DNA of 52,872 nt, taken from the NCBI GenBank assembly GCA_028336245.1, contig JAOKTT010000008.1, positions 1 to 52,872 on the forward strand, read 5' to 3'. Origin of the DNA: Polaribacter sp. (GTDB lineage Bacteria > Bacteroidota > Bacteroidia > Flavobacteriales > Flavobacteriaceae). Both the position numbers and the translations under genes were made by a program. This document shows, in pieces, positions 33,076 through 41,404 of the stretch (positions are counted from its first letter, which is position 1; each line of letters opens with the position of its first letter). The notes under the pieces are model-generated. The model was not told the DNA's origin. It made no database searches and saw nothing but the letters and a program-made list of their open reading frames with translations.

Positions 33076-34272
33076 ATGAGTTCATTTTCGCCCTTCAGTA
33101 AAGAGGAATTACTTCCTCAAGAAGAAATGCTAGAAATACAAAAGCAAAAAGGAGATTTATTTATTGGCGTACCAAAGGAGACTTACTTCAGTGAAAAACG
33201 GGTTTGCTTAACTCCAGATGCTGTTGGTGCATTGACCGCAAATGGGCACAGAATCGTAGTAGAAACAGGTGCTGGAGACGGCGCAAATTACACAGATAAA
33301 GAATATTCAGATGCAGGTGCAAAAATTTCGTACAATGTCGAAGAAGCTTTTAAATGTAATATTATTCTAAAAGTTGCTCCACCAACAGAAGAGGAAATCG
33401 CATATATCGCTCCAAAAACAATATTAATATCTTCCCTGCAACTCAAAACACAAAATAAAAAATACTTCGAATGTTTAGCAAAGAAAAAGATTACTGCACT
33501 GGCATTTGATTATATAAAAGATGAGCTTGATTCTTTTCCAATTGTAAAATCGTTAAGTGAAATTGCGGGAACTGCCTCAATTTTAATTGCGGGTGAGCTA
33601 ATGAGTGGTGTCAATAAAGGAAATGGCTTGCTATTTGGAAATATTGGAGGGGTTCCACCAACAAGTGTCGTTATTTTTGGAGCTGGAACTGTTGGCGAAT
33701 ATGCAGCAAGAGCTGCAATTGGCTTGGGTGCACGAGTAAAGGTATTTGACAATTCTATTAGTAAATTAAGAAAACTGCAAGATTGTTTACACACACCAAT
33801 TTATACTTCAACTTTGCAACCGAAAACAATTTTAAAGGCATTGATGCGCTGTGATGTTGCCATTGGTGCAATTCGAGGTAAAAACAGATCTCCTATTTGT
33901 GCTACTGAAGAGATGATTGAAAAAATGAAAGAAGGTGCTGTGATTGTAGATGTAAGTATCGATAGAGGTGGTTGTTTTGAAACTTCTAACCTAACTACCC
34001 ATACCGAACCAACATTTGTAAAGCATGGTATTATACATTATTGCGTCCCAAATATCCCTGCACGTTATGCAAGAACAGCCTCCGTTTCCATTAGTAATAT
34101 TTTCACTCCATATTTATTAAACATTGCAGAAGAAGGGGGATTTGAAAATACAGCGAGATTTGATAAAGGTTTGCGCAACGGGATGTATTTTTACCACGGA
34201 ATACTCACAAATAAAACAGTTGCAGACTGGTTTGACCTTCCTTTTAGAGACATTAACCTGTTAATTTTATAG
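33076..34272 (+). CDS. ald: Alanine dehydrogenase
   Basis: A 398-residue NAD-dependent dehydrogenase of the alanine dehydrogenase/PNT family. The N-terminal part contains GVPKETYFSEKRVCLTPDAV (about 37-56), with the conserved KE and R residues that bind substrate. The nucleotide fold has VVIFGAGTVGEYAARAAIGLGA (near 199-220), and DRGGCFETSNLTTH (about 296-309) is the usual second signature. It converts alanine to pyruvate and ammonium reversibly. The N-terminal 35 residues are an extension relative to the Bacillus enzyme, as I recall is usual in Bacteroidota. Confidence 0.9.
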   Translation: MSSFSPFSKEELLPQEEMLEIQKQKGDLFIGVPKETYFSEKRVCLTPDAVGALTANGHRIVVETGAGDGANYTDKEYSDAGAKISYNVEEAFKCNIILKVAPPTEEEIAYIAPKTILISSLQLKTQNKKYFECLAKKKITALAFDYIKDELDSFPIVKSLSEIAGTASILIAGELMSGVNKGNGLLFGNIGGVPPTSVVIFGAGTVGEYAARAAIGLGARVKVFDNSISKLRKLQDCLHTPIYTSTLQPKTILKALMRCDVAIGAIRGKNRSPICATEEMIEKMKEGAVIVDVSIDRGGCFETSNLTTHTEPTFVKHGIIHYCVPNIPARYARTASVSISNIFTPYLLNIAEEGGFENTARFDKGLRNGMYFYHGILTNKTVADWFDLPFRDINLLIL

Positions 34273-34352
34273 CCTTTATAAAGTAGTTTTATGCCTTCCA
34301 ACCTTCCTAGAAATAATAAGGAAGTATCCCTTAGATATTACCTCAAAAAAAC

Positions 34353-34360
34353 TAAATTTG
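34353..34360 (+). promoter_or_regulatory. -7 box of the DUF4258 gene
   Basis: TAAATTTG lies 18 bases before the ATG at 34379, with a partial TTA at the -33 distance. Confidence 0.45.
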
Positions 34361-34378
34361 TAGCCTAAAATTTTTAGT

Positions 34379-34747
34379 ATGCTCGTCAAAAGAATTTTTT
34401 ATTATTTAATAGGTGTATCCCTAGGGTCTATCGGTGTTTATTTTTTTTGGCAAAAGAAAAATGCCACTTTTGATTATGGGATGGATGCAAGAACACTGAA
34501 AACTATAAGAATTAAAAAGCGTTTATTTTCTGAAGATGCAAAAACTGCCATGCGAAAATTTGACATAGATACTCTAAAAATCGCCACAATTTTGAATACT
34601 GGTGATGTAGATTTTGGAAAAGGAAACCCGCGACAAACGCCGTGTGCAGAATATTATATCACTGGTGACAAAGAGCTAGAAAATATAAGTTTATTGGTAA
34701 AGCGTTGTGATTCTTCGGCTACCATTGAAAAAATAATTATTGAATAA
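34379..34747 (+). CDS. DUF4258-like small membrane-anchored protein
   Basis: The 122-residue protein has one N-terminal helix (about 6-25, YYLIGVSLGSIGVYFF) and then a small soluble domain rich in basic and beta segments. RTLKTIRIKKRLFSE, NTGDVDFGKGNPRQTPCAEYY and a final EKIIIE strand fit DUF4258 proteins of Bacteroidota as I remember them. The soluble part would face the periplasm or cytoplasm; topology is unclear. No function is known. It stands between the ald gene and the convergent trmH gene. Confidence 0.7.
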   Translation: MLVKRIFYYLIGVSLGSIGVYFFWQKKNATFDYGMDARTLKTIRIKKRLFSEDAKTAMRKFDIDTLKIATILNTGDVDFGKGNPRQTPCAEYYITGDKELENISLLVKRCDSSATIEKIIIE

Positions 34748-34805
34748 CTCAAAACACTGAGCGTGCACTAAACTCCTCTGAGTATAGAGACTACTTTTTT
34801 TAGTG

Positions 34806-35486
34806 CTATTCTTCTTTTTGTAAACTTTGACGATAATGCGCTTCGATGCTTGCTACATTTTTGATGGTCTTTTTCACCCAATCAAAATACAACAGTTCTT
34901 TTTCTTCTGTGGATAATTGCCAATTTACGTCAGAGTTTCTGAGTTTTGTGGTGACCTCTTGCAAAACAATAGCTGCAGCCACAGAGATGTTTAGACTTTC
35001 TGTAAAGCCTACCATCGGTATTTTTAAAAACCCATCCGAATGCTCAATAACACAGTCAGAAACTCCTTCTGCCTCAACTCCAAAAACAAAAGCTGTTTTT
35101 TTTGTAAAATCAAAATCTTGCAATACACAAGAGTCATTATGTGGTGTTGTTGCTATTATCTGATACCCCTTTTCTTTTAAACTGTCTAAACAGGTCTTTG
35201 TATTGTCACCATCATTTCGATACCTGTATTGATTCAACCATTTTTGAGAACCTTTGGCAACATGTCTAGAAACTTTAGTATTATATTTGTTTTCTATAGC
35301 ATGTAAATCTTGGACTCCAAAAATATCACAAGTTCTTACAACAGCACTTGCATTGTGAGACTGAAATATATCTTCTAAAACCACTGTAAAATGTCTTGTT
35401 CTGTTTTCCAAAACCTTTTTAAAGAGACTTTTTCTTTTATCCGTTAAAAAGCCTTCTAAATAATTTAATAGTTTTTCATCAACCAT
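34806..35486 (-). CDS. trmH: TrmH-family tRNA/rRNA 2'-O-methyltransferase
   Basis: The ATG at 35484-35486 gives 226 residues; the GTG two codons upstream overlaps the -7 box. SPOUT motifs are visible: VVLEDIFQSHNASAVVRTCDIFGV (about 35-58, motif 1 with N and R), VFGVEAEGVSD (motif 2) and IPMVGFTESLNISVAAAIVL (motif 3). The GSQKWLNQYRY segment is typical of the enzyme that methylates G18 in tRNA. The substrate assignment is probable, not certain, since SpoU enzymes vary. It converges on the DUF4258 gene. Confidence 0.88.
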   Translation of the reverse strand: MVDEKLLNYLEGFLTDKRKSLFKKVLENRTRHFTVVLEDIFQSHNASAVVRTCDIFGVQDLHAIENKYNTKVSRHVAKGSQKWLNQYRYRNDGDNTKTCLDSLKEKGYQIIATTPHNDSCVLQDFDFTKKTAFVFGVEAEGVSDCVIEHSDGFLKIPMVGFTESLNISVAAAIVLQEVTTKLRNSDVNWQLSTEEKELLYFDWVKKTIKNVASIEAHYRQSLQKEE

Positions 35487-35491
35487 AAACA

Positions 35492-35499
35492 CAAATTTA
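35492..35499 (-). promoter_or_regulatory. -7 box of trmH
   Basis: TAAATTTG on the minus strand ends 5 bases before the chosen trmH ATG, so the transcript would be almost leaderless. No -33 TTG is apparent. Confidence 0.4.
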
Positions 35500-35558
35500 A
35501 AATTATTATTTTTATCTTTCTTAAAGATTTTTATAAAATACTCAAAACCTATTTTTAT

Positions 35559-36251
35559 ATGAAAAAAATCGTCATTCTAACGGGCGCTGGCATGTCTGCT
35601 GAAAGTGGTATCAAAACCTTTAGAGGCACCGATGGCTTATGGGAGGGACATGATATTATGGAGGTTGCTTCTCCAGAAGGATATGTAGCAAACCCAGAAC
35701 TAGTTTTAAGTTTCTACAATCAACGACGAAAACAACTCTTAGGAGCAGCTCCGAATAAAGCGCATTTTAATTTAGTACAGCTAGAAAAAAATTATGATGT
35801 AGAAATTATTACTCAGAACGTAGATGATTTGCATGAACGCGCGGGAAGTACTAATGTAACCCACCTGCATGGTGAACTGCTAAAGGTTCAAAGTAGTATT
35901 GACGAAACTATTATTTTAGATTGGAAAAAAGATTTGGTTATCGGAGATTTTTGCAGTAAAAATAGCCAATTAAGACCTTATATTGTTTGGTTTGGAGAAA
36001 TGGTACCAATGCTAGAAAAGGCCGCTAAAAAAGTAGAAAAAGCAGACATACTGGCTCTTATTGGAACCTCTATGCAAGTATATCCTGCTGCTGGTCTCAT
36101 TGACGCTGTAAACTTAAACACCCCTATCTATTTTATAGATCCAAATCCCGCTGTTTCAAAAAGTGATTTTCAAAACTTAAGCATTATTAAAGAAGTGGCT
36201 AGTGCTGGAACAAATACATTAATACGCTACTTAAAAGATAAAAATCTTTAG
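35559..36251 (+). CDS. cobB: NAD-dependent sirtuin deacylase (CobB-like)
   Basis: The 230-residue sirtuin has GAGMSAESGIKTFR (9-22), TQNVDDLHERAG (about 85-96), the catalytic histidine H104 in HLHG, and RPYIVWFGE. Y53 and R56 in FYNQRRKQL match the Tyr-x2-Arg pair that recognises succinyl or malonyl lysine in class III sirtuins, so desuccinylation is likely. The usual four zinc cysteines are missing; only one cysteine (in GDFCSKNS) remains in that loop. It removes acyl groups from protein lysines in the cytoplasm. Single-gene unit, divergent from trmH. Confidence 0.9.
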   Translation: MKKIVILTGAGMSAESGIKTFRGTDGLWEGHDIMEVASPEGYVANPELVLSFYNQRRKQLLGAAPNKAHFNLVQLEKNYDVEIITQNVDDLHERAGSTNVTHLHGELLKVQSSIDETIILDWKKDLVIGDFCSKNSQLRPYIVWFGEMVPMLEKAAKKVEKADILALIGTSMQVYPAAGLIDAVNLNTPIYFIDPNPAVSKSDFQNLSIIKEVASAGTNTLIRYLKDKNL

Positions 36252-36276
36252 GTGAAAAGTCAAATATTAATGGAAT

Positions 36277-36744
36277 CTAAGAAACCAACTGATTGAAATA
36301 CTCAAATATTTCTCCTTTAGAAATAACACTTCCTTTCTCTATTAAGTCAAATATCTCTATATTGCGTTCCCCTTTATAGGGTTTAGATCCTTTAAAAATT
36401 TCAACGGAGTTGTCCATAGGGTTTTGCATCAACCATTCAAATCCTTTTTGTTCTAACAAATTAATATCCCACGTTATTTTTATGGCAATTCTGTGAATTT
36501 CTTCGTCTTCACATTTGAATAAGTTTACTGATGTTTCAGAAAAATGCTCTACATACGCAGTTTTTGTAAGTACGTCATCCCAAACAACATCAGAAAAAAC
36601 ATTCATTTCATCTCTTGCCACCAAGGGTTTCTCTTCTTTCATTTGCTTCCATTCTTTTGCATCAATACTTTGTGATGCTAAAAACAATGAAAACTCTTTA
36701 TGCAAACCTTCAAATTGTTCTGTAGTAAGTTGTCTATATTTCAT
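36277..36744 (-). CDS. DUF6495-like protein
   Basis: A 155-residue soluble, acidic protein beginning MKYRQLTTEQFEGLHKEF, with tryptophan-containing segments (EWKQMKEEKP, VVWDDVLTKT, FEWLMQNPMDNSVEIFKG). It matches my memory of the DUF6495 family found in Flavobacteriia; no function is known. It lacks a signal peptide and membrane helices. It lies upstream of the TonB receptor's terminator on the same strand and converges with the sirtuin gene. Confidence 0.7.
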   Translation of the reverse strand: MKYRQLTTEQFEGLHKEFSLFLASQSIDAKEWKQMKEEKPLVARDEMNVFSDVVWDDVLTKTAYVEHFSETSVNLFKCEDEEIHRIAIKITWDINLLEQKGFEWLMQNPMDNSVEIFKGSKPYKGERNIEIFDLIEKGSVISKGEIFEYFNQLVS

Positions 36745-36759
36745 ATGATATCATAAAAA

Positions 36760-36781
36760 AACCGCCCATAATTGGGCGGTT
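36760..36781 (-). terminator. Terminator of the TonB receptor gene
   Basis: A nine-base stem with ACCGCCCA and TGGGCGGT at its core and a four-base loop is followed on the minus strand by a run of T, 23 bases past the receptor stop codon. It separates the receptor from the DUF6495 gene. Confidence 0.85.
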
Positions 36782-36804
36782 CAAATATCTAAATTTTTAA
36801 TGAA

Positions 36805-39800
36805 TTAGAATGAATATCTCAATCCAAATTGCATTTGCCATCTCGAAATTAAAGTAGAGTTGTAAACAAATGTTTCTTTTAAATTAGAGTTAAAAGTATA
36901 GGTTGGCGTTCCACTACCATCCACTGAAACACCAATTGGCTGCACCGCATTTGGCTGCTGTACTAATCCCCAATCTGAATTTAATAAATTCCCAAAGTTT
37001 AAAATATCGATACTGAACTCTAAAGAGTTGTTGTCCATTATTTTTAAATTTTGAATAAATTTCACATCCATTTTACCTCTCCAAGGAGAAAGTGCTCCAT
37101 ACCGCTCTGCGTATTGTCCTCTTCTCCCTTTTAAATAAGCATCTTGACGTATGAAATCTTCAAAACCAATAGCATCTTCTGGTGTTGAAAATTGCATTTC
37201 TGAAAGCTCACTTGCAGTAGGTATGTAAATTAAATCATTCAGGTTAGAACCATCATTATTGATGTCTCCCGCATAGGTATAATTAAAACGGCCTCCCTTT
37301 GCCAATTCATAGAATGACGAAAGTGTTGTTGTCCATTCATTATTTGATCCATAATTCCAAGATTTAGCAGCAACTCCAATAAAACGGTGTTTGTCACCAT
37401 ACTTAGAATTTGCTAAAGTAGCGCTATTTGAGTCTGAAAGCGTAGGATTAAAGTCAAAAGCATCTCCTGTAATTTCTGCTTCAATTGAATTTACATCTTT
37501 CGAATCTAAATAGTTATAAGCACCCATTAAATACAACCCATTATCAAATGTTTTTTGTGCCTTGAAAGATGCGTTTAACGTACGTCCTTTATTTGAATTT
37601 GTAAAGACATATGCATTATTTCCTTTATCATCACCCATATAAACCGGTCTATTATCTACCCCTTCTAAAGTACCTGTTGGCGTTTTTAATCCCCAATTTT
37701 GCACATGTGCACCATTGATATCTTTCGTGTAAGAAATATCCGTAGTTAAAATAGTTCCATCTTTTAATTTCATATCTGCCCCAAAACTTGTTCTCCATAC
37801 TTGTGGAAATTTAAATTCTGGATCTACAACTTGGTAATAATATACATTTGGATTTCCTATTTGGTTTCCTAACCATACAAAAGGAAAACGCCCAGTAAAT
37901 AATCCGGAGCCACCACGCAATTGCAATGAACTGTCTCCATTAACATCCCAATTAAAACCAACTCTTGGAGAAATTAAAAAATCGTTGTTTGGCATTTGTG
38001 TTGAATCGAAAAATACAGTCTCTTCATAAGAAGAAGAAATAGTATTTGGATTGGTGTAAGGAGTCTCTGGTAAATACAAACTATTATCAATCACATCTTG
38101 CGCTTTTTTAGCAGAATCGAAAAACAAAGGCTTATCAAAACGTACTCCAAAAGACAATTTAAAATTATCATTAACACTCCAATCATCTTGAACATAAAAT
38201 GCAAGCTGGCCTACATTTGTTTCCGCTAATGCCCAAGATTCATCGGTATTTTTACTTTCAAAGGTAGCTTGAGCAGCAGCAAAAGCATCTGCTAATAATC
38301 CATTGGCAATTCCAGCTCTAAAACCATCCATGTTCGCAAAGTCTCCTCCAAAAGCACCTACATAACCTCTGCTATCTCCAAGGCCATATGCTCCTAAGTT
38401 AAAAGAATTATCAAATTCAAATTTTTCAAAAGAAAAACCAATTGTATAATTATGATTTCCTTTGGAAATGTTTAAGTTATTTGTAATCTGGAATACCTTT
38501 TGATCTAATTTATTATGGATTGAGAAAGGCTCATGTCCTGCGATAATATAATTTCCTCCACTACCATCTTGAATTCTAAATGCAGGCATCGGTGCCGATT
38601 TAGAATTTCTAAAATCATCAAAATGAGTATATCCCATTTGTAATTTATTGGTCGTATTTTCGTCAAACGTCGAATTTAACTCGACTAAATAGGATTTTAA
38701 TTTATTATTGATCTGATATCCTGTATTTTCAAATTGTAACATTTGAGAACTGGGCCCTCTAAAGCCTAATGCCGTTGGATGCGCAGGTAAATCTCTAGAA
38801 GCATCTAAAAAGTTATATACAAAAGACACCCGGTGGTCCTTACTCATGTTCCAATCAAATTTAATCAATCCTTTAGAGCTGTTAGAATTGTGTGTAAAGC
38901 CTTCATACGCTCCAGTATCATAACCAATACCAGCAAGTGCACTTTGTACTTCTTTTAAATCAGCAACTAAAACTCTAGATTCATTAATTCCATTAGAACC
39001 TGTATTTGGCAACCATGATTGTCCTAAATCAATGCGCTCATCTTCTTCAAAGTTCACAAAAACAAACAGTTTGTCTTTAATAATTGGTGCACCCACACTA
39101 ACCCCAGTTTGAGATTGTCTTAATTGAGGAACAAAAATATTTTCACCTTTAATTTCACTTCCTGTAAAGTCTTGATTTCTAAAAAATCCGTACACGGTTC
39201 CAGTAACTGTGTTCGTACCACTTTTTGTTACTGCATTTACAGAAGCCCCTGTAAAACCAGATAAAGTAACATCGTAAGGTGCTGTAGAAACAGAAATTTG
39301 CTCAATTGCATCCAAAGAAACAGGTTGAGATGCTGTTTGACCTCCTGGCGTTGCAGCGTCTAAACCATATGGGTTATTAAAAATAGAACCGTCTAAAGTA
39401 AAGTTATTAAACTGATCATTTCTACCACCAAAAGAACCCCCACTTGCAGAAGGATCTAATCGCGTAAAGTCTGCTGCAGATCTTGAAATTGTTGGTAAAG
39501 TTCTTAAATCTTTAGATCGAATACTTGTTTGTGCTCCTGTTCTTCCATTATTAAAAACAGTGTTTTTACCAGAACTGATAACGATTTCATCTAGCATATT
39601 CGCATCGTCTGACAAAACAGCATTGATATTTGTTGTTTTCCCTAAAGTCAAAAAGACATCTGTTAATTTTTGAGTTTCAAAGCCAATGTAACTAATGGTA
39701 ATCGTGTAAGGACCTCCAATTCTTAAATTGGCCAAGGTATAACGACCGTTGTCTTGGGCTGTAGTTCCTGACAAGGTTCCTGTAGGGGTGTGTAAAGCAA

Positions 39801-39936
39801 CAATATTTGCTCCAAATAATGCCGCTCCTGTGCTTTCTGTTATGGTTCCGCTAATTTTTGAAGTCGTAGTCTGTGCATGCGCTGTAAGACCAAAAACTAA
39901 AATTAAAGAACATAAAATAAGTAACTTTTGTTTCAT
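36805..39936 (-). CDS. TonB-dependent receptor (Oar-like) with CarboxypepD domain
   Basis: The 1043-residue outer-membrane protein has a signal peptide (about 1-21, ending AHAQ) and a carboxypeptidase regulatory-like domain (about 26-110, with GTITESTGAALFGANI). A plug domain follows (about 115-240, with TLPTISRSAADFTRLDPSASGG), then a large beta-barrel ending in the aromatic strand MQFGLRYSF. The architecture matches Oar-like receptors of Bacteroidota rather than SusC, and no SusD gene is adjacent. The ligand is unknown; Oar-like proteins are often major surface proteins and have been linked to protein uptake or adhesion. It is flanked by terminators, so it is probably monocistronic. Confidence 0.9.
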   Translation of the reverse strand: MKQKLLILCSLILVFGLTAHAQTTTSKISGTITESTGAALFGANIVALHTPTGTLSGTTAQDNGRYTLANLRIGGPYTITISYIGFETQKLTDVFLTLGKTTNINAVLSDDANMLDEIVISSGKNTVFNNGRTGAQTSIRSKDLRTLPTISRSAADFTRLDPSASGGSFGGRNDQFNNFTLDGSIFNNPYGLDAATPGGQTASQPVSLDAIEQISVSTAPYDVTLSGFTGASVNAVTKSGTNTVTGTVYGFFRNQDFTGSEIKGENIFVPQLRQSQTGVSVGAPIIKDKLFVFVNFEEDERIDLGQSWLPNTGSNGINESRVLVADLKEVQSALAGIGYDTGAYEGFTHNSNSSKGLIKFDWNMSKDHRVSFVYNFLDASRDLPAHPTALGFRGPSSQMLQFENTGYQINNKLKSYLVELNSTFDENTTNKLQMGYTHFDDFRNSKSAPMPAFRIQDGSGGNYIIAGHEPFSIHNKLDQKVFQITNNLNISKGNHNYTIGFSFEKFEFDNSFNLGAYGLGDSRGYVGAFGGDFANMDGFRAGIANGLLADAFAAAQATFESKNTDESWALAETNVGQLAFYVQDDWSVNDNFKLSFGVRFDKPLFFDSAKKAQDVIDNSLYLPETPYTNPNTISSSYEETVFFDSTQMPNNDFLISPRVGFNWDVNGDSSLQLRGGSGLFTGRFPFVWLGNQIGNPNVYYYQVVDPEFKFPQVWRTSFGADMKLKDGTILTTDISYTKDINGAHVQNWGLKTPTGTLEGVDNRPVYMGDDKGNNAYVFTNSNKGRTLNASFKAQKTFDNGLYLMGAYNYLDSKDVNSIEAEITGDAFDFNPTLSDSNSATLANSKYGDKHRFIGVAAKSWNYGSNNEWTTTLSSFYELAKGGRFNYTYAGDINNDGSNLNDLIYIPTASELSEMQFSTPEDAIGFEDFIRQDAYLKGRRGQYAERYGALSPWRGKMDVKFIQNLKIMDNNSLEFSIDILNFGNLLNSDWGLVQQPNAVQPIGVSVDGSGTPTYTFNSNLKETFVYNSTLISRWQMQFGLRYSF

Positions 39937-40000
39937 CGTTTTTACTTTTTTGATTATTAGTTGTTTTTATTTGATAGTAGTGTATGTAAATATAAATTTA

Positions 40001-40038
40001 AAAAAAAAAGTCTACTATTTAAAGTAGACTTTTTTTTT
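40001..40038. terminator. Terminator after rplI
   Basis: The stem AGTCTACT/AGTAGACT with a six-base loop lies between a run of A and a run of T, so it can act in both directions. It ends the rpsF-rpsR-rplI operon just ahead of the TonB receptor gene. Confidence 0.8.
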
Positions 40039-40061
40039 ACAAGTATTTAACAATTTGTTAA

Positions 40062-40508
40062 TTACTCTGAAATTACTTCAAAAGTGATGTCCGCAACTAC
40101 AGCTCTGTGCAATCTTACAGACGCTTCATATTTACCTAATCTCTTTACCGAACCACCAACAACCTTGATAAATTTCTTATCCAAGTCTGTTCCTGCTTTC
40201 GCAAGTGCAGCAGCTACATCAATATTGCTTACAGAACCAAATAATTTGTCTCCTGAACCCACCTTAGATGTAATCTTAATTTCATATCCTTTAATTGCCT
40301 CAGCGATTACATTCGCATCTGCAATTAATTTAGCTTCTTTATAAGCACGTTGTTTCAAATTCTCTGCTAAAACTTTCTTCGCAGAAGAGGTTGCTAAAAC
40401 TGCTTGTCCTGACGGGATTAAAAAGTTTCTACCGTATCCGTTTTTCACAGCTACAAGGTCATCTTTAAATCCTAAATTTTCTACGTCTTGTCTTAAAATC
40501 AATTCCAT
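40062..40508 (-). CDS. rplI: 50S ribosomal protein L9
   Basis: A 148-residue protein with the L9 start MELILRQDVENLGFKDDLVAVKNGYGRNFLIPSGQA, a long connecting helix (about 40-75) and a C-terminal domain. The length and N-terminal GYGRNFLIP motif are diagnostic. L9 binds 23S rRNA and limits frameshifting and miscoding. It is the last gene of the rpsF-rpsR-rplI operon, 13 bases after rpsR. Confidence 0.97.
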   Translation of the reverse strand: MELILRQDVENLGFKDDLVAVKNGYGRNFLIPSGQAVLATSSAKKVLAENLKQRAYKEAKLIADANVIAEAIKGYEIKITSKVGSGDKLFGSVSNIDVAAALAKAGTDLDKKFIKVVGGSVKRLGKYEASVRLHRAVVADITFEVISE

Positions 40509-40521
40509 GTTCTACGCTTTA

Positions 40522-40818
40522 TTATTTTAACAAATCTCCAACGTAAGGCATTAGCGCTAAATGACGCGCTCTTTTAATTGCTTGCGCAACTTTACGTTGA
40601 TATTTTAATGAAGTTCCTGTTAAACGTCTTGGCAAAATTTTACCCTGTTCGTTTACTAAATACATTAAGAAGTCTGCATCTTTATAATCGATATACCTGA
40701 TACCTTTCTTTTTAAACCTGCAGTATTTTGCTTCTTTCTTAGTGTCTATATCTAATGGCGTTAAATATCTAACGTCAGCAGACTTACCACCTTTTGATTG
40801 TTGTTCTATCGTTGCCAT
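40522..40818 (-). CDS. rpsR: 30S ribosomal protein S18
   Basis: 98 residues with the S18 core: a [15 protein letters not shown] segment, then [32 protein letters not shown], which binds 16S rRNA together with S6. The N-terminus ([21 protein letters not shown]) is longer than in E. coli, usual for Bacteroidota. It starts 3 bases after the rpsF stop codon. Confidence 0.97.
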   Translation of the reverse strand: MATIEQQSKGGKSADVRYLTPLDIDTKKEAKYCRFKKKGIRYIDYKDADFLMYLVNEQGKILPRRLTGTSLKYQRKVAQAIKRARHLALMPYVGDLLK

Positions 40819-40821
40819 TTC

Positions 40822-41163
40822 TTATTTTTTAGTAGATTTAACACGTTCAGTTCTAATTTTTGCCCAAGCAGCAGCATGTTTGTCTAATCTAACAGAAAGG
40901 TAACGCATAACACTATCATCTCTTCTAAACTCTAACTCAAATGCAGAAATCTCTTCTCCAGCAACTTTGTACTCTAATAAGTGATAAAAACCACTTTTCT
41001 TTTTTTGGATTGGATACGCTAATTTTTTTAAGCCCCAATCTTCTTTGGAAATCATTTCGGCACCTCTAGAAACCAAATAGTCGTTAAACTTTTGTACTGT
41101 CTCCTTTATCTGAGTATCAGATAAAACGGGATTCAAAATGAAAACAGTTTCGTAATGATTCAT
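40822..41163 (-). CDS. rpsF: 30S ribosomal protein S6
   Basis: A 113-residue protein with the S6 pattern: MNHYETVFILNPVLSD, the central WGLKKLAYPIQKKKSGFYHL, and FRRDDSVMRYLSVRLD. S6 pairs with S18 on the 16S rRNA platform. It heads the three-gene ribosomal operon; a -7 box lies 33 bases upstream. No single-strand-binding protein gene is inserted, unlike in many Firmicutes. Confidence 0.97.
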   Translation of the reverse strand: MNHYETVFILNPVLSDTQIKETVQKFNDYLVSRGAEMISKEDWGLKKLAYPIQKKKSGFYHLLEYKVAGEEISAFELEFRRDDSVMRYLSVRLDKHAAAWAKIRTERVKSTKK

Positions 41164-41196
41164 AAATTAAATTTTAAATGTTTATTTTTAAGGGTG

Positions 41197-41204
41197 CAAA
41201 TATA
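41197..41204 (-). promoter_or_regulatory. -7 box of the rpsF operon
   Basis: TATATTTG followed by CACC on the minus strand, 33 bases upstream of the rpsF ATG. It matches the consensus exactly, though -33 TTG is not seen. Confidence 0.55.
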
Positions 41205-41404
41205 ATGACTTTTTATGAGTTAGATAAATATAAAACAAATAATAATTATAGTTATTCTGCAATTTGATGTTTTCTGATACTCATACTTTTTTTTTTAATG
41301 CCTTACAACTATATAGACTGTGTTACTTATAACAAGATTGCTTGGAGAAAAAAAGATTTAAAATAGTTTTATGGAGGATTTTATAAAAAAAATATTTCAA
41401 TAAA

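Noticed and set aside
34765-34806. Inverted repeat GCACTAAA / TTTAGTGC between DUF4258 and trmH genes
   Set aside because: The loop of 26 bases is long and one arm overlaps the trmH stop codon, so a terminator call is not supported.
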